Made by a program: the position numbers and the translations under genes. A stretch of 64,000 nucleotides of DNA from Flectobacillus major DSM 103 (GTDB lineage: Bacteria > Bacteroidota > Bacteroidia > Cytophagales > Spirosomataceae), in the NCBI RefSeq assembly GCF_000427405.1, contig NZ_KE386491.1:417001-481000 (forward strand), read 5' to 3'. Position 1 is the first letter of the stretch, and every line of letters begins with the position of its first letter. The notes under the pieces were generated by a model. It was not told the DNA's origin and did not search any database. It worked only from the letters and a program-made list of their open reading frames with translations. Below are positions 1-9,501 of the stretch, one piece after another.

Positions 1-773
1 AAGGGCTTACCATTGGGTGTAAATGGCTCACAATTGAGCAACATATCCAAGGCATAACCTGTATTTCGTCGTTCGATAGTAGGTTTAGGAAACTCTTCCC
101 TTATTTCATCCTGATTTTTAGGATTCGATAAAATATCATTTGTTTTTAAATAAATCTTGTCGAGAAGCGTAGCTGACCCGTTTTTTTGTTGGGCTGAGCT
201 TACTATATGTTGAAAAGAAGCTAAGTCTGTAGCCTTAAAAACGGTTTCGGAGCCATCAGCCAAAATAGCTTTTATTTCTAAAAGGTGGTCGCGAGTAGAG
301 CCATATACCACAGAGTTTGAGCCACATGAGTTATTGCCTACCATACCGCCAATCATAGCACGGTTGGCTGTTGAAGTTTCAGGCCCAAAGAAGAGGCCAT
401 ATTTTTTCAGCTCCATATTAAGTACATCACGTACTACTCCTGGTTGTACACGTACCCAATGTTCGTCTTTATTTACTTCTAATATTTGAGTAAAGTTTTT
501 TGAAACATCCACCACAATACCATTCCCAACTACTTGTCCTGCCAAGGATGTTCCAGCAGTACGAGGAATAATGGACGTACCATTTTCGGCGGCAAACGCT
601 ATCAGTTTTTTGATATCATCAATTGATTTTGGAATGGCCACAGCAGTAGGCATTTCACGATAGGCCGACGCATCGGTAGCATACAAAGTACGCATTACAG
701 TATCATAATGAAAATCACCTTCTAGTATTGAGGCAAGTTGTGCGAGGAGCTGTTTACTTACTTTTTGACTCAT
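1..773 (-). CDS. FAD-binding oxidase/dehydrogenase, N-terminal part (cut by window edge)
   Basis: The first ~257 residues of a gene read on the minus strand from ATG at 773; the rest lies beyond base 1. The visible part is an FAD-binding type-4 (PCMH-fold) domain: PRTAGTSLAGQ at residues ~70-80 is the flavin pyrophosphate loop, PGVVRDVLN at ~111-119 and FGPETSTANRAMIGG followed by GNNSCGSNSVVYG at ~129-158 are typical of D-lactate / D-2-hydroxyacid (GlpD/YdiJ-like) dehydrogenases. In many Bacteroidota such proteins are ~950-aa fusions with a C-terminal Fe-S (CCG) domain; whether that is so here cannot be seen. It is probably a cytoplasmic or membrane-associated oxidase passing electrons to quinone. 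No signal peptide is present. The exact substrate is unknown. Confidence 0.85.
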   Translation of the reverse strand, partial: MSQKVSKQLLAQLASILEGDFHYDTVMRTLYATDASAYREMPTAVAIPKSIDDIKKLIAFAAENGTSIIPRTAGTSLAGQVVGNGIVVDVSKNFTQILEVNKDEHWVRVQPGVVRDVLNMELKKYGLFFGPETSTANRAMIGGMVGNNSCGSNSVVYGSTRDHLLEIKAILADGSETVFKATDLASFQHIVSSAQQKNGSATLLDKIYLKTNDILSNPKNQDEIREEFPKPTIERRNTGYALDMLLNCEPFTPNGKP

Positions 774-1642
774 TTTGGATAAGGGATTAATGCACAAATA
801 CCCAAGAAAGTATCTATGATTAAGACAAATTGGGACTAATTATGAAAGAGTTTTTGGTTACTGATGACAAATTATAGAAGAAGAAATTGGCGAAAATATG
901 TTTTTGAGTTGATTATAACTTCAATCGCAAGGTCAAATTCTATAGGGTTAAGTATGTTTTGCCAAAGCCAACTAGTTGTATTTGACAAAGATATTTTAAG
1001 CCTTAATGGAGTACTTCATTCTATAATTTGGTGGTTCAAAGATACAAATTAAAGAGATAAGTATTTTTAGCAACAGACCGAATATTGTGTAAATGTTCAA
1101 TAAAAAAGAAAGAGTTTTTCTAAAATAGTGCAAGGGGGGGGATTTCAGGGGTGAAGCATCTTGTTGAAAAGGAAGATAAAGCAAAAGGAAGAGAGATTAT
1201 ACTCATTATAACTAATAAGTTATTATACAAATTATCACCAAAAGGCATAGTATAGCCATGACAGAATACTAATGAAGAATAGTGGTAATTAGGGGTTATT
1301 TCTACAGTAGTATGGATATAAACTTTGCATAAGATTGCAAAACATAAGTTTTAATATGGCAATATATTGCATATTGTAAAATTTTGATAAGACTCAAAGA
1401 AGCCCAAAGTAAAAGCTTGATTGTAAAACAAAAATGATAAAACAGGACAATATATTTGTGATTTTCAAATTGGACTTTTTTTAGAATCATGTCTCAAATT
1501 TTGTGTTTAAGGTAATTAGGGGTATTAATAAATGAATTTATGACTACTCATAGATGTATTTATTTAATCATTTTCTTTATAGGAAAAGTACAACAAGTAC
1601 TTATTGTTCACGAGAGTCTAAATTTAACATTTTTTAACAAAA

Positions 1643-1690
1643 ACTACCCATACGCAAATTTTTACAAACTTTTGCAAAAGAGTACTACCC
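1643..1690 (+). promoter_or_regulatory. Paired ACTACCC motif, possible activator site for the SusC operon
   Basis: The 7-mer ACTACCC occurs at 1643-1649 and again at 1684-1690, 41 bp apart start to start (about four helical turns), in the same orientation. Between them GCAAA (1654-1658) and TTTGC (1671-1675) form a short inverted repeat. The cluster lies ~110 bp upstream of the candidate promoter. It could be bound by the regulator of the locus, which is not encoded in this window. This rests on position and repetition only. Confidence 0.3.
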
Positions 1691-1800
1691 TGTGCTAAGT
1701 TGAGGAGGTATAGTTTTAGTGCAATTTTAGAGAAAAGTTGCAGGATGTTAGAATAAAATTTTTTCAAAAAAAAATTGAATTATAGAAACTTTCTCGCCTA

Positions 1801-1838
1801 TTTTGTCAAGTGGAATCATAGCAATTTTATACTTTTTG
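1801..1838 (+). promoter_or_regulatory. Possible promoter of the SusC operon
   Basis: TTTTG at 1801-1805 and TACTTTTTG at 1830-1838 resemble the Bacteroidota -33 TTTG and -7 TAnnTTTG boxes, with one extra T in the -7 box and a long spacing of 24 bp. A start near 1845 would give a leader of ~125 nt before the ATG at 1971. The match is imperfect. Confidence 0.3.
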
Positions 1839-1970
1839 GCAAGAAAGTCCCAAACACTTACAACCGCTAATTCATAAAACGACGAGTGTTTAGTCTTTTT
1901 TACTCATATAAAAACTACGATTTCATTTCTCAAATTTCATTAACCATTTTTCCCAATCTTAATATTACCT

Positions 1971-4900
1971 ATGAAAAATCATTTTTACCGATGGTTTGGT
2001 CGCCCAACGCGACAAGGTGCAGTATCAAAGGGGCTTTTGAAGTTCGCAATGATAGCTGTAGCAATGCTTGTGTCTGTAGGGGTGTATGCTCAGGACAAAA
2101 ATGTTACTGGAAAAGTAACTGATAGCGGTGATGGCTCAGGCTTACCGGGTGTAACAGTACAAGTAAAAGGAACAAACAAAGGTACTCAAACTGATGCTAC
2201 TGGTTCTTACAAAATTGCTGTTCCGGGTGGAAGCACTTTGGTATTTTCGTTTGTAGGCTATGCAAAACAAGAGGTTTCAGTAGGCAATCGTTCTGAAATC
2301 AACGTAGGTCTAGCTTCAGAAACTAAGGCATTAGATGAAGTTGTTGTAATTGGTTATGGTACTGTAAAGAAGAAAGATGCTACTGGTGCTGTAAATGCAA
2401 TTGGTACAAAAGACTTCAACAAAGGTATTGTTTCGTCTCCTGAACAATTGATGCAAGGTCGTGTTCCAGGGGTACAAATTACACAATCAAGTGGTGAACC
2501 TGGTGGTGGTATCAACGTGCGTATTCGTGGTACATCTTCAGTATATGGTGGTAATAACCCATTATTTGTTGTAGATGGTGTTCCTTTGAGTGGTGATAAT
2601 ACTTCTGGTGATGGTGATGCAAGTGGTGTTGGTCGTCAAGCAGCAAAAAACCCATTAAGTTTTATGAACCCTGATGATATTGCAAGTATCGACATTTTGA
2701 AAGATGCTTCTGCAACAGCTATTTACGGTTCGCGTGGTGCTAATGGTGTTGTTTTGATTACTACTAAAAAAGGAAAAACAGGTAAAGGAACATTAGATTA
2801 TGGTTATTCTTTAGGTATTAGCAGTATTACAAAGAAATATGACTTGTTGTCTGCTTCTGAATTTGCAGCCGCTAACCCTACTCAAAACCAAAAAGGTTCT
2901 ACAGACTGGCAAGATCAGATTTTTAGAACAGCGATTACTAACCAACACAATTTAGCTTATGGCGGTGGTGACAACTCTGGTAGTTACCGTTTCTCTTTGG
3001 GCTATATGGGCCAAGAAGGTATTATCGAGAAATCTAAGATGACTCGTTACAGTGTAGGTTTTAATGGAAACAAGAAATTTATCAATGACCGTTTAACTAT
3101 TGGTACAAGTGTAAACTTGGCGAATACTGAAGATGTAGGTGTGCCTATCTCAGAAAACTCAGGTTTTACGGGTGACTTATTGGCAGGGGCTTTGAAATCA
3201 AACCCTACAATGTCTGTTTATAAAGCAGATGGTACTTATAACCAACCAGGTATTACAGAACCAAACCCTGTAGCTTTCTTGAACTTATCTAAAGATAATA
3301 CGAATACCCTTCGTGCATTAGGTAACTTCAATGCTGAACTACAAATTGCAACTGGTTTGAAATTCAAAACTGTAATTGGTTTTGACCGTTCTTTCTCAAC
3401 AAGAAAATCAGCTTACTCTAAAGATTTGGTGATCGAAGGTGTTAGTGGCTTGGGTCGTGCTTACGTAAGAGATATTCAAGTAAATAACCGTTTGTTTGAA
3501 AACTACTTTACTTATGATAAAGATTTCTCTAAAAACTTTACATTCAACGCATTGTTGGGTTATTCATACCAAACATTTGAAAGAGAAGGTAAAAATATCA
3601 CCGCTACTAACTTCCGTGTAAGCGAATTAGATTTGATGTTGAATAACTTAGCTTCTGCTAATAGCGGTACCAAAGGTTCTTTGATTCAAAACTCATTTGC
3701 TGAAAGAGACGAATTACAATCATATTTTGGCCGTGTAAACGTATCAATCAATAGTAAGTATTTGTTGACTGGTACTCTACGTGTCGATGGTTCTTCTAAA
3801 TTTGGTGGTAACAACAAATATGGTTATTTCCCTTCTTTTGCATTCAAATGGAAATTGTTTGAAGAAGCATTTGTACCAAGAGATGTATTCTCTGATTTAG
3901 CTCTTCGTGTAGGTTATGGTATTACTGGTAACCAGTCAATCCCTCACAACTTGTATGATAGAAGAGATAGATATAGCAACTGGAGTATCAACCAAGGCGG
4001 TGACAACATTGAAGGTGGTGGTTTGAATGCTGTTGCGTTTAACAACCCTGATTTGAAATGGGAAACTACTTCAGCATTGAACATCGGTTTGGACTTCGCA
4101 ATCTTGAAAAACAGACTTTCTGGTAATATCGAATTCTACGAAAAACATACAAAAGATTTGTTGTTCCAAGTAGTATCTGCTCAGCCAGCTCCAACACCAT
4201 TTGTTTGGAAAAACTTAGATACAGATATTCAAAACCGTGGTGTTGAATTAGGTTTGAATGCACAAGTAATTGATGGTGGTGACTTTACTTGGGAGGTGTT
4301 GTACAACATGGCATATAACAAAAACTTAGTGAAAAACTTAGTGGGTGTATATGATACAGGTGAAATTAACGGTCAAGGTCTTTCTGGTGCATTTGCTCAA
4401 CGTATTGCTGAAGGTCAGCCATTGTTTGCATGGTTCTTGCGTCAATTCGGTGGTTATGATAGCAATGGAAACTCTGTTTACCCAGAAGGAGACTTCCAAC
4501 AATTTATCGGAAAAAGTCCACTTCCTACTGTTACTGCAGGTTTGACAAACAACTTCAAATACAAAGGTTTTGATTTGAGTTTCTTCTTCAACGGTGTATT
4601 TGGTAGCTACCTTTACTCTAACACGGCTAACGCATTCTTTACTGCTGGTGCTTTTGCAAACGGTCGTAACGTTGTGAAAAGCGTAATTGGTAACGGTGAA
4701 GGCCCATTGAATGCTCCAGACGTATCTACTCGTTTCTTGGAAAAAGGTGACTTCGTTCGTTTGCAAAACTTAACATTAGGTTACAAAATCAAAACAGGAA
4801 GTAAAAATATCTCTAATTTAAGAGTATTTGTGACAGGCCAAAACTTGTTAACTTTCACCAACTACAGTGGTCAAGACCCAGAGGTGAACACAAACAAATC

Positions 4901-4988
4901 TCTTAACGGTATTCCTTCGGCTGGTATTGATTATACTGCTTACCCAAGAGCAAGAACTTGGACAGTAGGTGCTAATATTTCATTCTAA
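1971..4988 (+). CDS. SusC-family TonB-linked outer-membrane transporter
   Basis: 1005 aa, the usual SusC length. An N-terminal signal peptide is preceded by a basic stretch (cleavage near VYA-Q at ~40-41), then a carboxypeptidase-regulatory-like domain (~43-118), TonB box DEVVVIGYG (122-130), plug domain (~130-245, with the typical RIRGTSSVYGGNNPLFVVDGV region), and a barrel ending in ...WTVGANISF with the terminal Phe of outer-membrane proteins. It imports oligosaccharides across the outer membrane with SusD and TonB-ExbBD energy. It is the first gene of the locus, 110 bp before the SusD gene, with a long leader. The alpha-glucosidases downstream suggest alpha-linked glucose oligomers, but the ligand cannot be read from the sequence. 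Codons are strongly biased (GGT, AAC, GCT), suggesting high expression. Confidence 0.95.
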   Translation: MKNHFYRWFGRPTRQGAVSKGLLKFAMIAVAMLVSVGVYAQDKNVTGKVTDSGDGSGLPGVTVQVKGTNKGTQTDATGSYKIAVPGGSTLVFSFVGYAKQEVSVGNRSEINVGLASETKALDEVVVIGYGTVKKKDATGAVNAIGTKDFNKGIVSSPEQLMQGRVPGVQITQSSGEPGGGINVRIRGTSSVYGGNNPLFVVDGVPLSGDNTSGDGDASGVGRQAAKNPLSFMNPDDIASIDILKDASATAIYGSRGANGVVLITTKKGKTGKGTLDYGYSLGISSITKKYDLLSASEFAAANPTQNQKGSTDWQDQIFRTAITNQHNLAYGGGDNSGSYRFSLGYMGQEGIIEKSKMTRYSVGFNGNKKFINDRLTIGTSVNLANTEDVGVPISENSGFTGDLLAGALKSNPTMSVYKADGTYNQPGITEPNPVAFLNLSKDNTNTLRALGNFNAELQIATGLKFKTVIGFDRSFSTRKSAYSKDLVIEGVSGLGRAYVRDIQVNNRLFENYFTYDKDFSKNFTFNALLGYSYQTFEREGKNITATNFRVSELDLMLNNLASANSGTKGSLIQNSFAERDELQSYFGRVNVSINSKYLLTGTLRVDGSSKFGGNNKYGYFPSFAFKWKLFEEAFVPRDVFSDLALRVGYGITGNQSIPHNLYDRRDRYSNWSINQGGDNIEGGGLNAVAFNNPDLKWETTSALNIGLDFAILKNRLSGNIEFYEKHTKDLLFQVVSAQPAPTPFVWKNLDTDIQNRGVELGLNAQVIDGGDFTWEVLYNMAYNKNLVKNLVGVYDTGEINGQGLSGAFAQRIAEGQPLFAWFLRQFGGYDSNGNSVYPEGDFQQFIGKSPLPTVTAGLTNNFKYKGFDLSFFFNGVFGSYLYSNTANAFFTAGAFANGRNVVKSVIGNGEGPLNAPDVSTRFLEKGDFVRLQNLTLGYKIKTGSKNISNLRVFVTGQNLLTFTNYSGQDPEVNTNKSLNGIPSAGIDYTAYPRARTWTVGANISF

Positions 4989-5098
4989 TTAATGTTAATC
5001 TGAATACTTTAAAACTAATCAGTAAAGTTTCAACTTAATACTTTATTAAACCGATTGAAATAGATAGTAGGTCAATAACATTTAAAAGAAAATTCACA

Positions 5099-6592
5099 AT
5101 GAAAAATAAACATTTTCCTAAAGTATTATTTACTAGTATAAGTTTCTTTGCTCTAACTGCTTGTACAGACTTAGTTGTTCCTGAAAAGGATTCTAGCGTA
5201 CGTGCTTCTTCTGGAGATGCTACTTTTACGCCAGGAAATCCAACAGAACTATTAGCGTCTGCTTATGTTGACTTAGGTACTTATACAGACCAAGCAGGTA
5301 TATATGCACTAGGAGAGCATACTTCTGCTGAAATGATTCCGCCAACTCGTGGTGTAGACTGGGGCGATAATGGTGTATGGCGTACATTGGATGCCCACAC
5401 TTGGGATGCTTCTCACACGTATATTAGAGATGCTTGGAACAATTTGAACCAACGTGTATATAAAACCAACGAAATTATTGCGTCGAGCCCATCTGCATCT
5501 CAGTTAGCTCAGGCTAAATTTTTACGTGCGTTTAACATGTATCACGTAATGGATTACTTTGGTCAAGTACCATTCAGAGAAGTAACTCAAGGGGTAAATG
5601 AATTCCCTAAAATTTTGTCTCGCTCTGAAGCTTTTGATTTTATCGTGAAAGATTTGGAAGAAGCCCTTCCTGGATTAAGCGATTTGAAACCAAATGTAAC
5701 GCCAGGGGTTGCTTCAAAAGCAGCTGCCAATGCTTTGTTAGCTAAATTGTATTTGAATAAAGCTGTATTCAAGTCATCTACTCCAGCAGGCCCATATACT
5801 TTTGATAAGGCCGATATGGATAAAGTGATAGCTTATGCCAATGCAGTTACTGCTTCTGGATATGCTTTAGAGTCTAGCTATTTCAAAAACTTTGCTAATG
5901 CAGGCTCTAGCGAGGTGATTTTTGTAAGTAATGAAGGTACTGCTCAAAACCGTTGGTTTATGACACTTCACTACAACCAAAACCCTTCAGGTTGGAATGG
6001 TTTTACAACTTTGGCTGATTTCTATGACAAGTTTGAAACTGGTGACCAACGTAAAGGTTCTCCTGCTTTGGGTAATGGAAAAGAATTCTCAGGTATTGGA
6101 CGTGGTTTCTTGATTGGTACTCAAATTGATGATAGCGGTAAACCAATTGTTGATACAAGAACTCAAAAAGTGCTTTCTTTCACAAGAGATGTACCTTTGG
6201 CTGGTGCTGCTACTGATAAAGGTATTCGTGTAATCAAGTATCACCCATCTGATGCTGGTAAATATATCTTAACTCGTTTGGGTGAGGTAGTATTGGCAAA
6301 AGCTGAAGCTCTTTTCAGAAGTGGAAACGCTGCTAGTGCTTTGACACTTGTTAATGAACTAAGAACTGCTCGTGGTGCAAAAGCTTTGACATCGTTGACA
6401 GAACAAGCTCTTTTTGACGAAATTGGTCGTGAAACATACTGGGAAGGTGGAGCAAGAACTTACGAAATTCGTTTCGGGAAATTCTTGACTGGTACTGGTG
6501 CTGAGAAAAAAGATGCTCATTTAGTATTGTTCCCTATTCCTTCTTCGGCAATTGTTTCTAACCCTAACTTGAAACAAAACGCTGGATATTAA
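5099..6592 (+). CDS. SusD/RagB-family glycan-binding outer-membrane lipoprotein
   Basis: 497 aa with a lipoprotein signal peptide ending in LTAC (Cys22). The all-helical RagB/SusD fold follows: a TPR-like N-terminal part with LRAFNMYHVMDYFGQVPF at ~145-165 and a C-terminal region containing YILTRLGEVVLAKAEALFRSGN and the end motif LVLFPIPSSAI...NPNLKQNAGY seen in nearly all SusD proteins. As the lid of the SusCD pair it captures oligosaccharides at the cell surface. It lies 110 bp after its SusC partner and is followed by a strong hairpin, so SusCD may be transcribed in excess over the downstream genes. Confidence 0.94.
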   Translation: MKNKHFPKVLFTSISFFALTACTDLVVPEKDSSVRASSGDATFTPGNPTELLASAYVDLGTYTDQAGIYALGEHTSAEMIPPTRGVDWGDNGVWRTLDAHTWDASHTYIRDAWNNLNQRVYKTNEIIASSPSASQLAQAKFLRAFNMYHVMDYFGQVPFREVTQGVNEFPKILSRSEAFDFIVKDLEEALPGLSDLKPNVTPGVASKAAANALLAKLYLNKAVFKSSTPAGPYTFDKADMDKVIAYANAVTASGYALESSYFKNFANAGSSEVIFVSNEGTAQNRWFMTLHYNQNPSGWNGFTTLADFYDKFETGDQRKGSPALGNGKEFSGIGRGFLIGTQIDDSGKPIVDTRTQKVLSFTRDVPLAGAATDKGIRVIKYHPSDAGKYILTRLGEVVLAKAEALFRSGNAASALTLVNELRTARGAKALTSLTEQALFDEIGRETYWEGGARTYEIRFGKFLTGTGAEKKDAHLVLFPIPSSAIVSNPNLKQNAGY

Positions 6593-6615
6593 TAGGTACA
6601 CTAAATGTAGCTGTT

Positions 6616-6661
6616 ATATTAAACAAGAATGCTCGATTTATCGAGCATTTTTGTTTAATAT
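6616..6661 (+). terminator. Strong hairpin after SusD
   Basis: A nearly perfect inverted repeat of ~21 bp per arm (core AATGCTCGA / TCGAGCATT, outer ATATTAAACAA / TTGTTTAATAT) around a TTTA loop, with T-rich sequence inside the right arm. It sits 24 nt after the SusD stop. Complete or partial termination here would separate SusCD from the enzyme genes; it could also protect the 3' end of the SusCD message. Confidence 0.8.
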
Positions 6662-6754
6662 CCTAATATTTTCAAAAGTCCAATTGTTATGGGTGTTGTT
6701 TTGTTACTGAATTTATTCTATTAGAGCACTCTCAAAAATTAGTAATTGTAAAAG

Positions 6755-7330
6755 ATGAAATTAAAATTTATTATAGGTGTACTGGCATTTTTTACAGTAT
6801 TATCTTGTAGTTCTTCTGACGTAAGTAAAGCTAGAGTTAATAAAATTTTGGAGAAACTTAATGACCATGAGGCAAAAATTGAAGTGCTGATTGATGGTAA
6901 GGATTTTTATCCAGAAACAAGCGTGTTTCAAGGTGAACTTACCGTATTTAATTCTTTCTTTCGGGTTAGTTTGTTTGACCAATACAGAAGCAATGTCGTA
7001 TTAGCCTTTGGCGGAGAGCATTGGTATAAAGAAAAACCTATTGAAAAAACAGTGTTTAAAGACAATCAAATCAATGCGAGTGTAATGATTGGCCGCATAA
7101 AAGATGAAAAAAAGAACCTTGGAGAAGGGTATTTAATGACCGAAGGACATATAAAAGTTATTTCCTTGAATAAGGAAAAAGCGGTGATTAGCTTGACAGG
7201 TAAAGTAGGATTGTATCAAATGCAAAATGAACCTACCCAATGGAATACCTTGAAGGCGTTGATTGTAATCAAGAAGCCTCTGTTTAAGATGCAAGATGTG
7301 AAAGAAACAGATTTATTTTACCAACAATAA
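6755..7330 (+). CDS. Hypothetical lipoprotein in the utilisation locus
   Basis: 191 aa with a clear lipoprotein signal peptide (MKLKFIIGVLAFFTVLSC, Cys18) followed by SSSD. The mature part is rich in beta-strand-like segments and has no recognised domain. It lies between SusD and the GH97 gene where other loci carry surface glycan-binding lipoproteins, so a binding or accessory role is possible, although it is short for a SusE/F-type protein. Aspartates after the Cys do not settle surface versus periplasmic location. Function unknown. Confidence 0.7.
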   Translation: MKLKFIIGVLAFFTVLSCSSSDVSKARVNKILEKLNDHEAKIEVLIDGKDFYPETSVFQGELTVFNSFFRVSLFDQYRSNVVLAFGGEHWYKEKPIEKTVFKDNQINASVMIGRIKDEKKNLGEGYLMTEGHIKVISLNKEKAVISLTGKVGLYQMQNEPTQWNTLKALIVIKKPLFKMQDVKETDLFYQQ

Positions 7331-7398
7331 CTCTGTTGTTATTGATGATGCCATTGTAGAAGTTCCCAAAACCATTTTTATACAAAAGATTTAAACTA

Positions 7399-9468
7399 AT
7401 GAAGTATTTAGGTGTATTCATGCTAATACTGCTGTTGTATACTACCAGTTTGGCACAAAAGAACATCGAGATTCAATCTCCCAGTACTCGAATTAAGCTA
7501 GGGCTGGCTCTCGCCTCCAATGGCAGTATTACCTACAGGGTAAGTATTAATAATATTACTATTCTCAGGCCATCTTCTTTAGGATTTAAACTGGCTAAAC
7601 CTGCTGTTCTACTCAATCGCTTTGCTATTACCTCAACTGATTCGACCGAACATCTTGATACGTGGCAACCTGTTTGGGGTGAAACCCACAGTATTACCAA
7701 TCACTATAAGGAAATAAAGCTCCACTTGAAGGCCGTTCCGTCCAATATCTTACTTGATATTATTTTTCGGGTATTCAACGACGGCGTAGGCTTTCGCTAC
7801 GAGTTTCCAGAACAAACTAATTTCAAACATTTTATTGTAGCTGATGAGTTAACACAGTTTAATTTGAGTGCCAATAATAAAACTTTCTGGATTCCAGGCG
7901 ATTACGACACCAATGAGTATCTTTATAATACTACTCTTTTTACTGGAATAAAGGCTCTGGCTGCTGCCAATAAAGAAAAAGATATTGCCGTAAAATCAAT
8001 CATTGGTGACAATGCCGTACAAACTCCCTTGATGATGAAAACCCCCGAGGGTATTTACTTGAATATCCACGAGGCGGCTTTGGTGAATTATCCTGTAATG
8101 CACTTACTTGCTGATACCCCCCAATTAGGGCTTACATCGCACCTTACACCTGATGCCGTTGGCAACAAAGCGTATTTGCAAACACCTGCCAAAACGCCTT
8201 GGCGAACATTGGTTATTACTGAAAAAGCTACGGATGTGTTGGCTTCAAAAATGATTTTGAACCTTAACGAACCTTCAAAAATTGAACATACCGACTGGAT
8301 TAAGCCCCAAAAGTTTATAGGAATGTGGTGGGAAATGCACGTGGGAAAAGCTACTTGGGAAAAAAGTAGTGGCAAACATGGGGCAAATACAGAAAATGTT
8401 AAAAAATACATAGATTTTGCCGCCAACAATGGCTTTGATGGCGTATTGGTAGAGGGCTGGAACGAGGGCTGGGAGGATTGGTTTGGCAATTGGAAAGAGG
8501 AGGTTTTTGATTTTGTAACACCTTATGCCGATTACAATATAGATGCCCTATTGGCTTATGCCAAAGATAAGGGGGTAAAGCTTATTATGCACCACGAAAC
8601 CTCTGGTTCGGCAACCAATTACGAACGCCGAATAGACAGGGCTTTCCAATACATGAATGACAAAGGAATTAATACCGTAAAAACAGGTTATGTAGGGAAG
8701 ATTATCCCAAGGGGCGAGCATCACGATAGCCAATGGATGGTAAATCATTATAATCGTGTGGCCGAAAAAGCGATAGAATATAAAATTATGCTGGAGGCTC
8801 ACGAGTCTGCACGCCCAACGGGCTTGCACAGAACATATCCTAACTGGCTCGCCAATGAAGCCGCCCGTGGCAATGAATTTAACAATGCTCCTACTTTGGG
8901 GCTAACCCCTGAGCATGAAACAATACTACCTTTTACTAGGCTAATGGGTGGCCCAATGGACTATACACCGGGCTTTTTCAGAATGCAACTAAATCAATTT
9001 GAGCCTTCTCGCAAAACACGTGTTAGAACTACACTTGCCAAACAATTGGCTTTGTACGTAACCATGTATAGCCCTCTGCAAATGGCGGGCGACTTACCCG
9101 AAAACTTTAGCCGCTATCCTGATGCTTTTCAGTTTATCAAAGATGTGCCTGTAGACTGGGACGATACCAAAGTACTAGATGCCGAGCCTGGCGATTATAT
9201 AGCTATTGCCCGCAAACAAAAAGGAAAAGAAAGCTGGTTTGTAGGAGCAATTACCGACGAAAATGCCCGTGAAATTACCGTCCACTTTGATTTTTTACCA
9301 AAAAATCAGCAATATCAAGCAATCATTTATCGAGATGCCGATAACGCCAATTGGGAAAGTAATCCAGAAGCCTATGTTATCCAAAAAGTTGAACTTAACA
9401 GTACGTCTGTCTTGGCATTAAAATTGGCCAAAGGTGGAGGTTGTGCTATTAGCATAGTCAAATTGTAG
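7399..9468 (+). CDS. Glycoside hydrolase family 97, inverting alpha-glucosidase (SusB-like)
   Basis: 689 aa with a Sec signal peptide (cleavage near SLA-Q, ~19-20), an N-terminal beta-sandwich (~25-270), a (beta/alpha)8 catalytic barrel (~285-560) and a C-terminal sandwich. MWWEMHVGKATWE and VEGWNEGWEDWFGNW are GH97 signatures. E352, E400, E469, E487 and E493 have exactly the spacing of SusB E391, E439, E508, E526 and E532 (catalytic bases, calcium ligands and general acid), which places this enzyme in the inverting alpha-glucosidase branch rather than the retaining alpha-galactosidase branch. It should remove terminal glucose from imported oligosaccharides in the periplasm, with Ca2+. It is 68 bp downstream of the lipoprotein gene and 33 bp upstream of the next gene, consistent with one operon. 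Confidence 0.92.
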   Translation: MKYLGVFMLILLLYTTSLAQKNIEIQSPSTRIKLGLALASNGSITYRVSINNITILRPSSLGFKLAKPAVLLNRFAITSTDSTEHLDTWQPVWGETHSITNHYKEIKLHLKAVPSNILLDIIFRVFNDGVGFRYEFPEQTNFKHFIVADELTQFNLSANNKTFWIPGDYDTNEYLYNTTLFTGIKALAAANKEKDIAVKSIIGDNAVQTPLMMKTPEGIYLNIHEAALVNYPVMHLLADTPQLGLTSHLTPDAVGNKAYLQTPAKTPWRTLVITEKATDVLASKMILNLNEPSKIEHTDWIKPQKFIGMWWEMHVGKATWEKSSGKHGANTENVKKYIDFAANNGFDGVLVEGWNEGWEDWFGNWKEEVFDFVTPYADYNIDALLAYAKDKGVKLIMHHETSGSATNYERRIDRAFQYMNDKGINTVKTGYVGKIIPRGEHHDSQWMVNHYNRVAEKAIEYKIMLEAHESARPTGLHRTYPNWLANEAARGNEFNNAPTLGLTPEHETILPFTRLMGGPMDYTPGFFRMQLNQFEPSRKTRVRTTLAKQLALYVTMYSPLQMAGDLPENFSRYPDAFQFIKDVPVDWDDTKVLDAEPGDYIAIARKQKGKESWFVGAITDENAREITVHFDFLPKNQQYQAIIYRDADNANWESNPEAYVIQKVELNSTSVLALKLAKGGGCAISIVKL

Positions 9469-9501
9469 TTTTTCTGTAAGCATTATTTAAAATTATTACC
9501 A

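Larger units (their letters stand above)
774..1970. other. 1.2-kb AT-rich intergenic region upstream of the SusC gene
   Basis: No convincing gene: the short ORFs on both strands lack recognisable domains, signal peptides or plausible starts. The left part is the upstream region of the minus-strand oxidase gene and the right part is the long leader and regulatory zone of the SusC operon. It contains a run of eight G at 1134-1141 and the paired ACTACCC motif listed separately. Confidence 0.6.

Noticed and set aside
864-1490. Three ~62-codon ORFs in the first intergenic region
   Set aside because: Length expected by chance in AT-rich DNA; no start context, domain or conservation hint.
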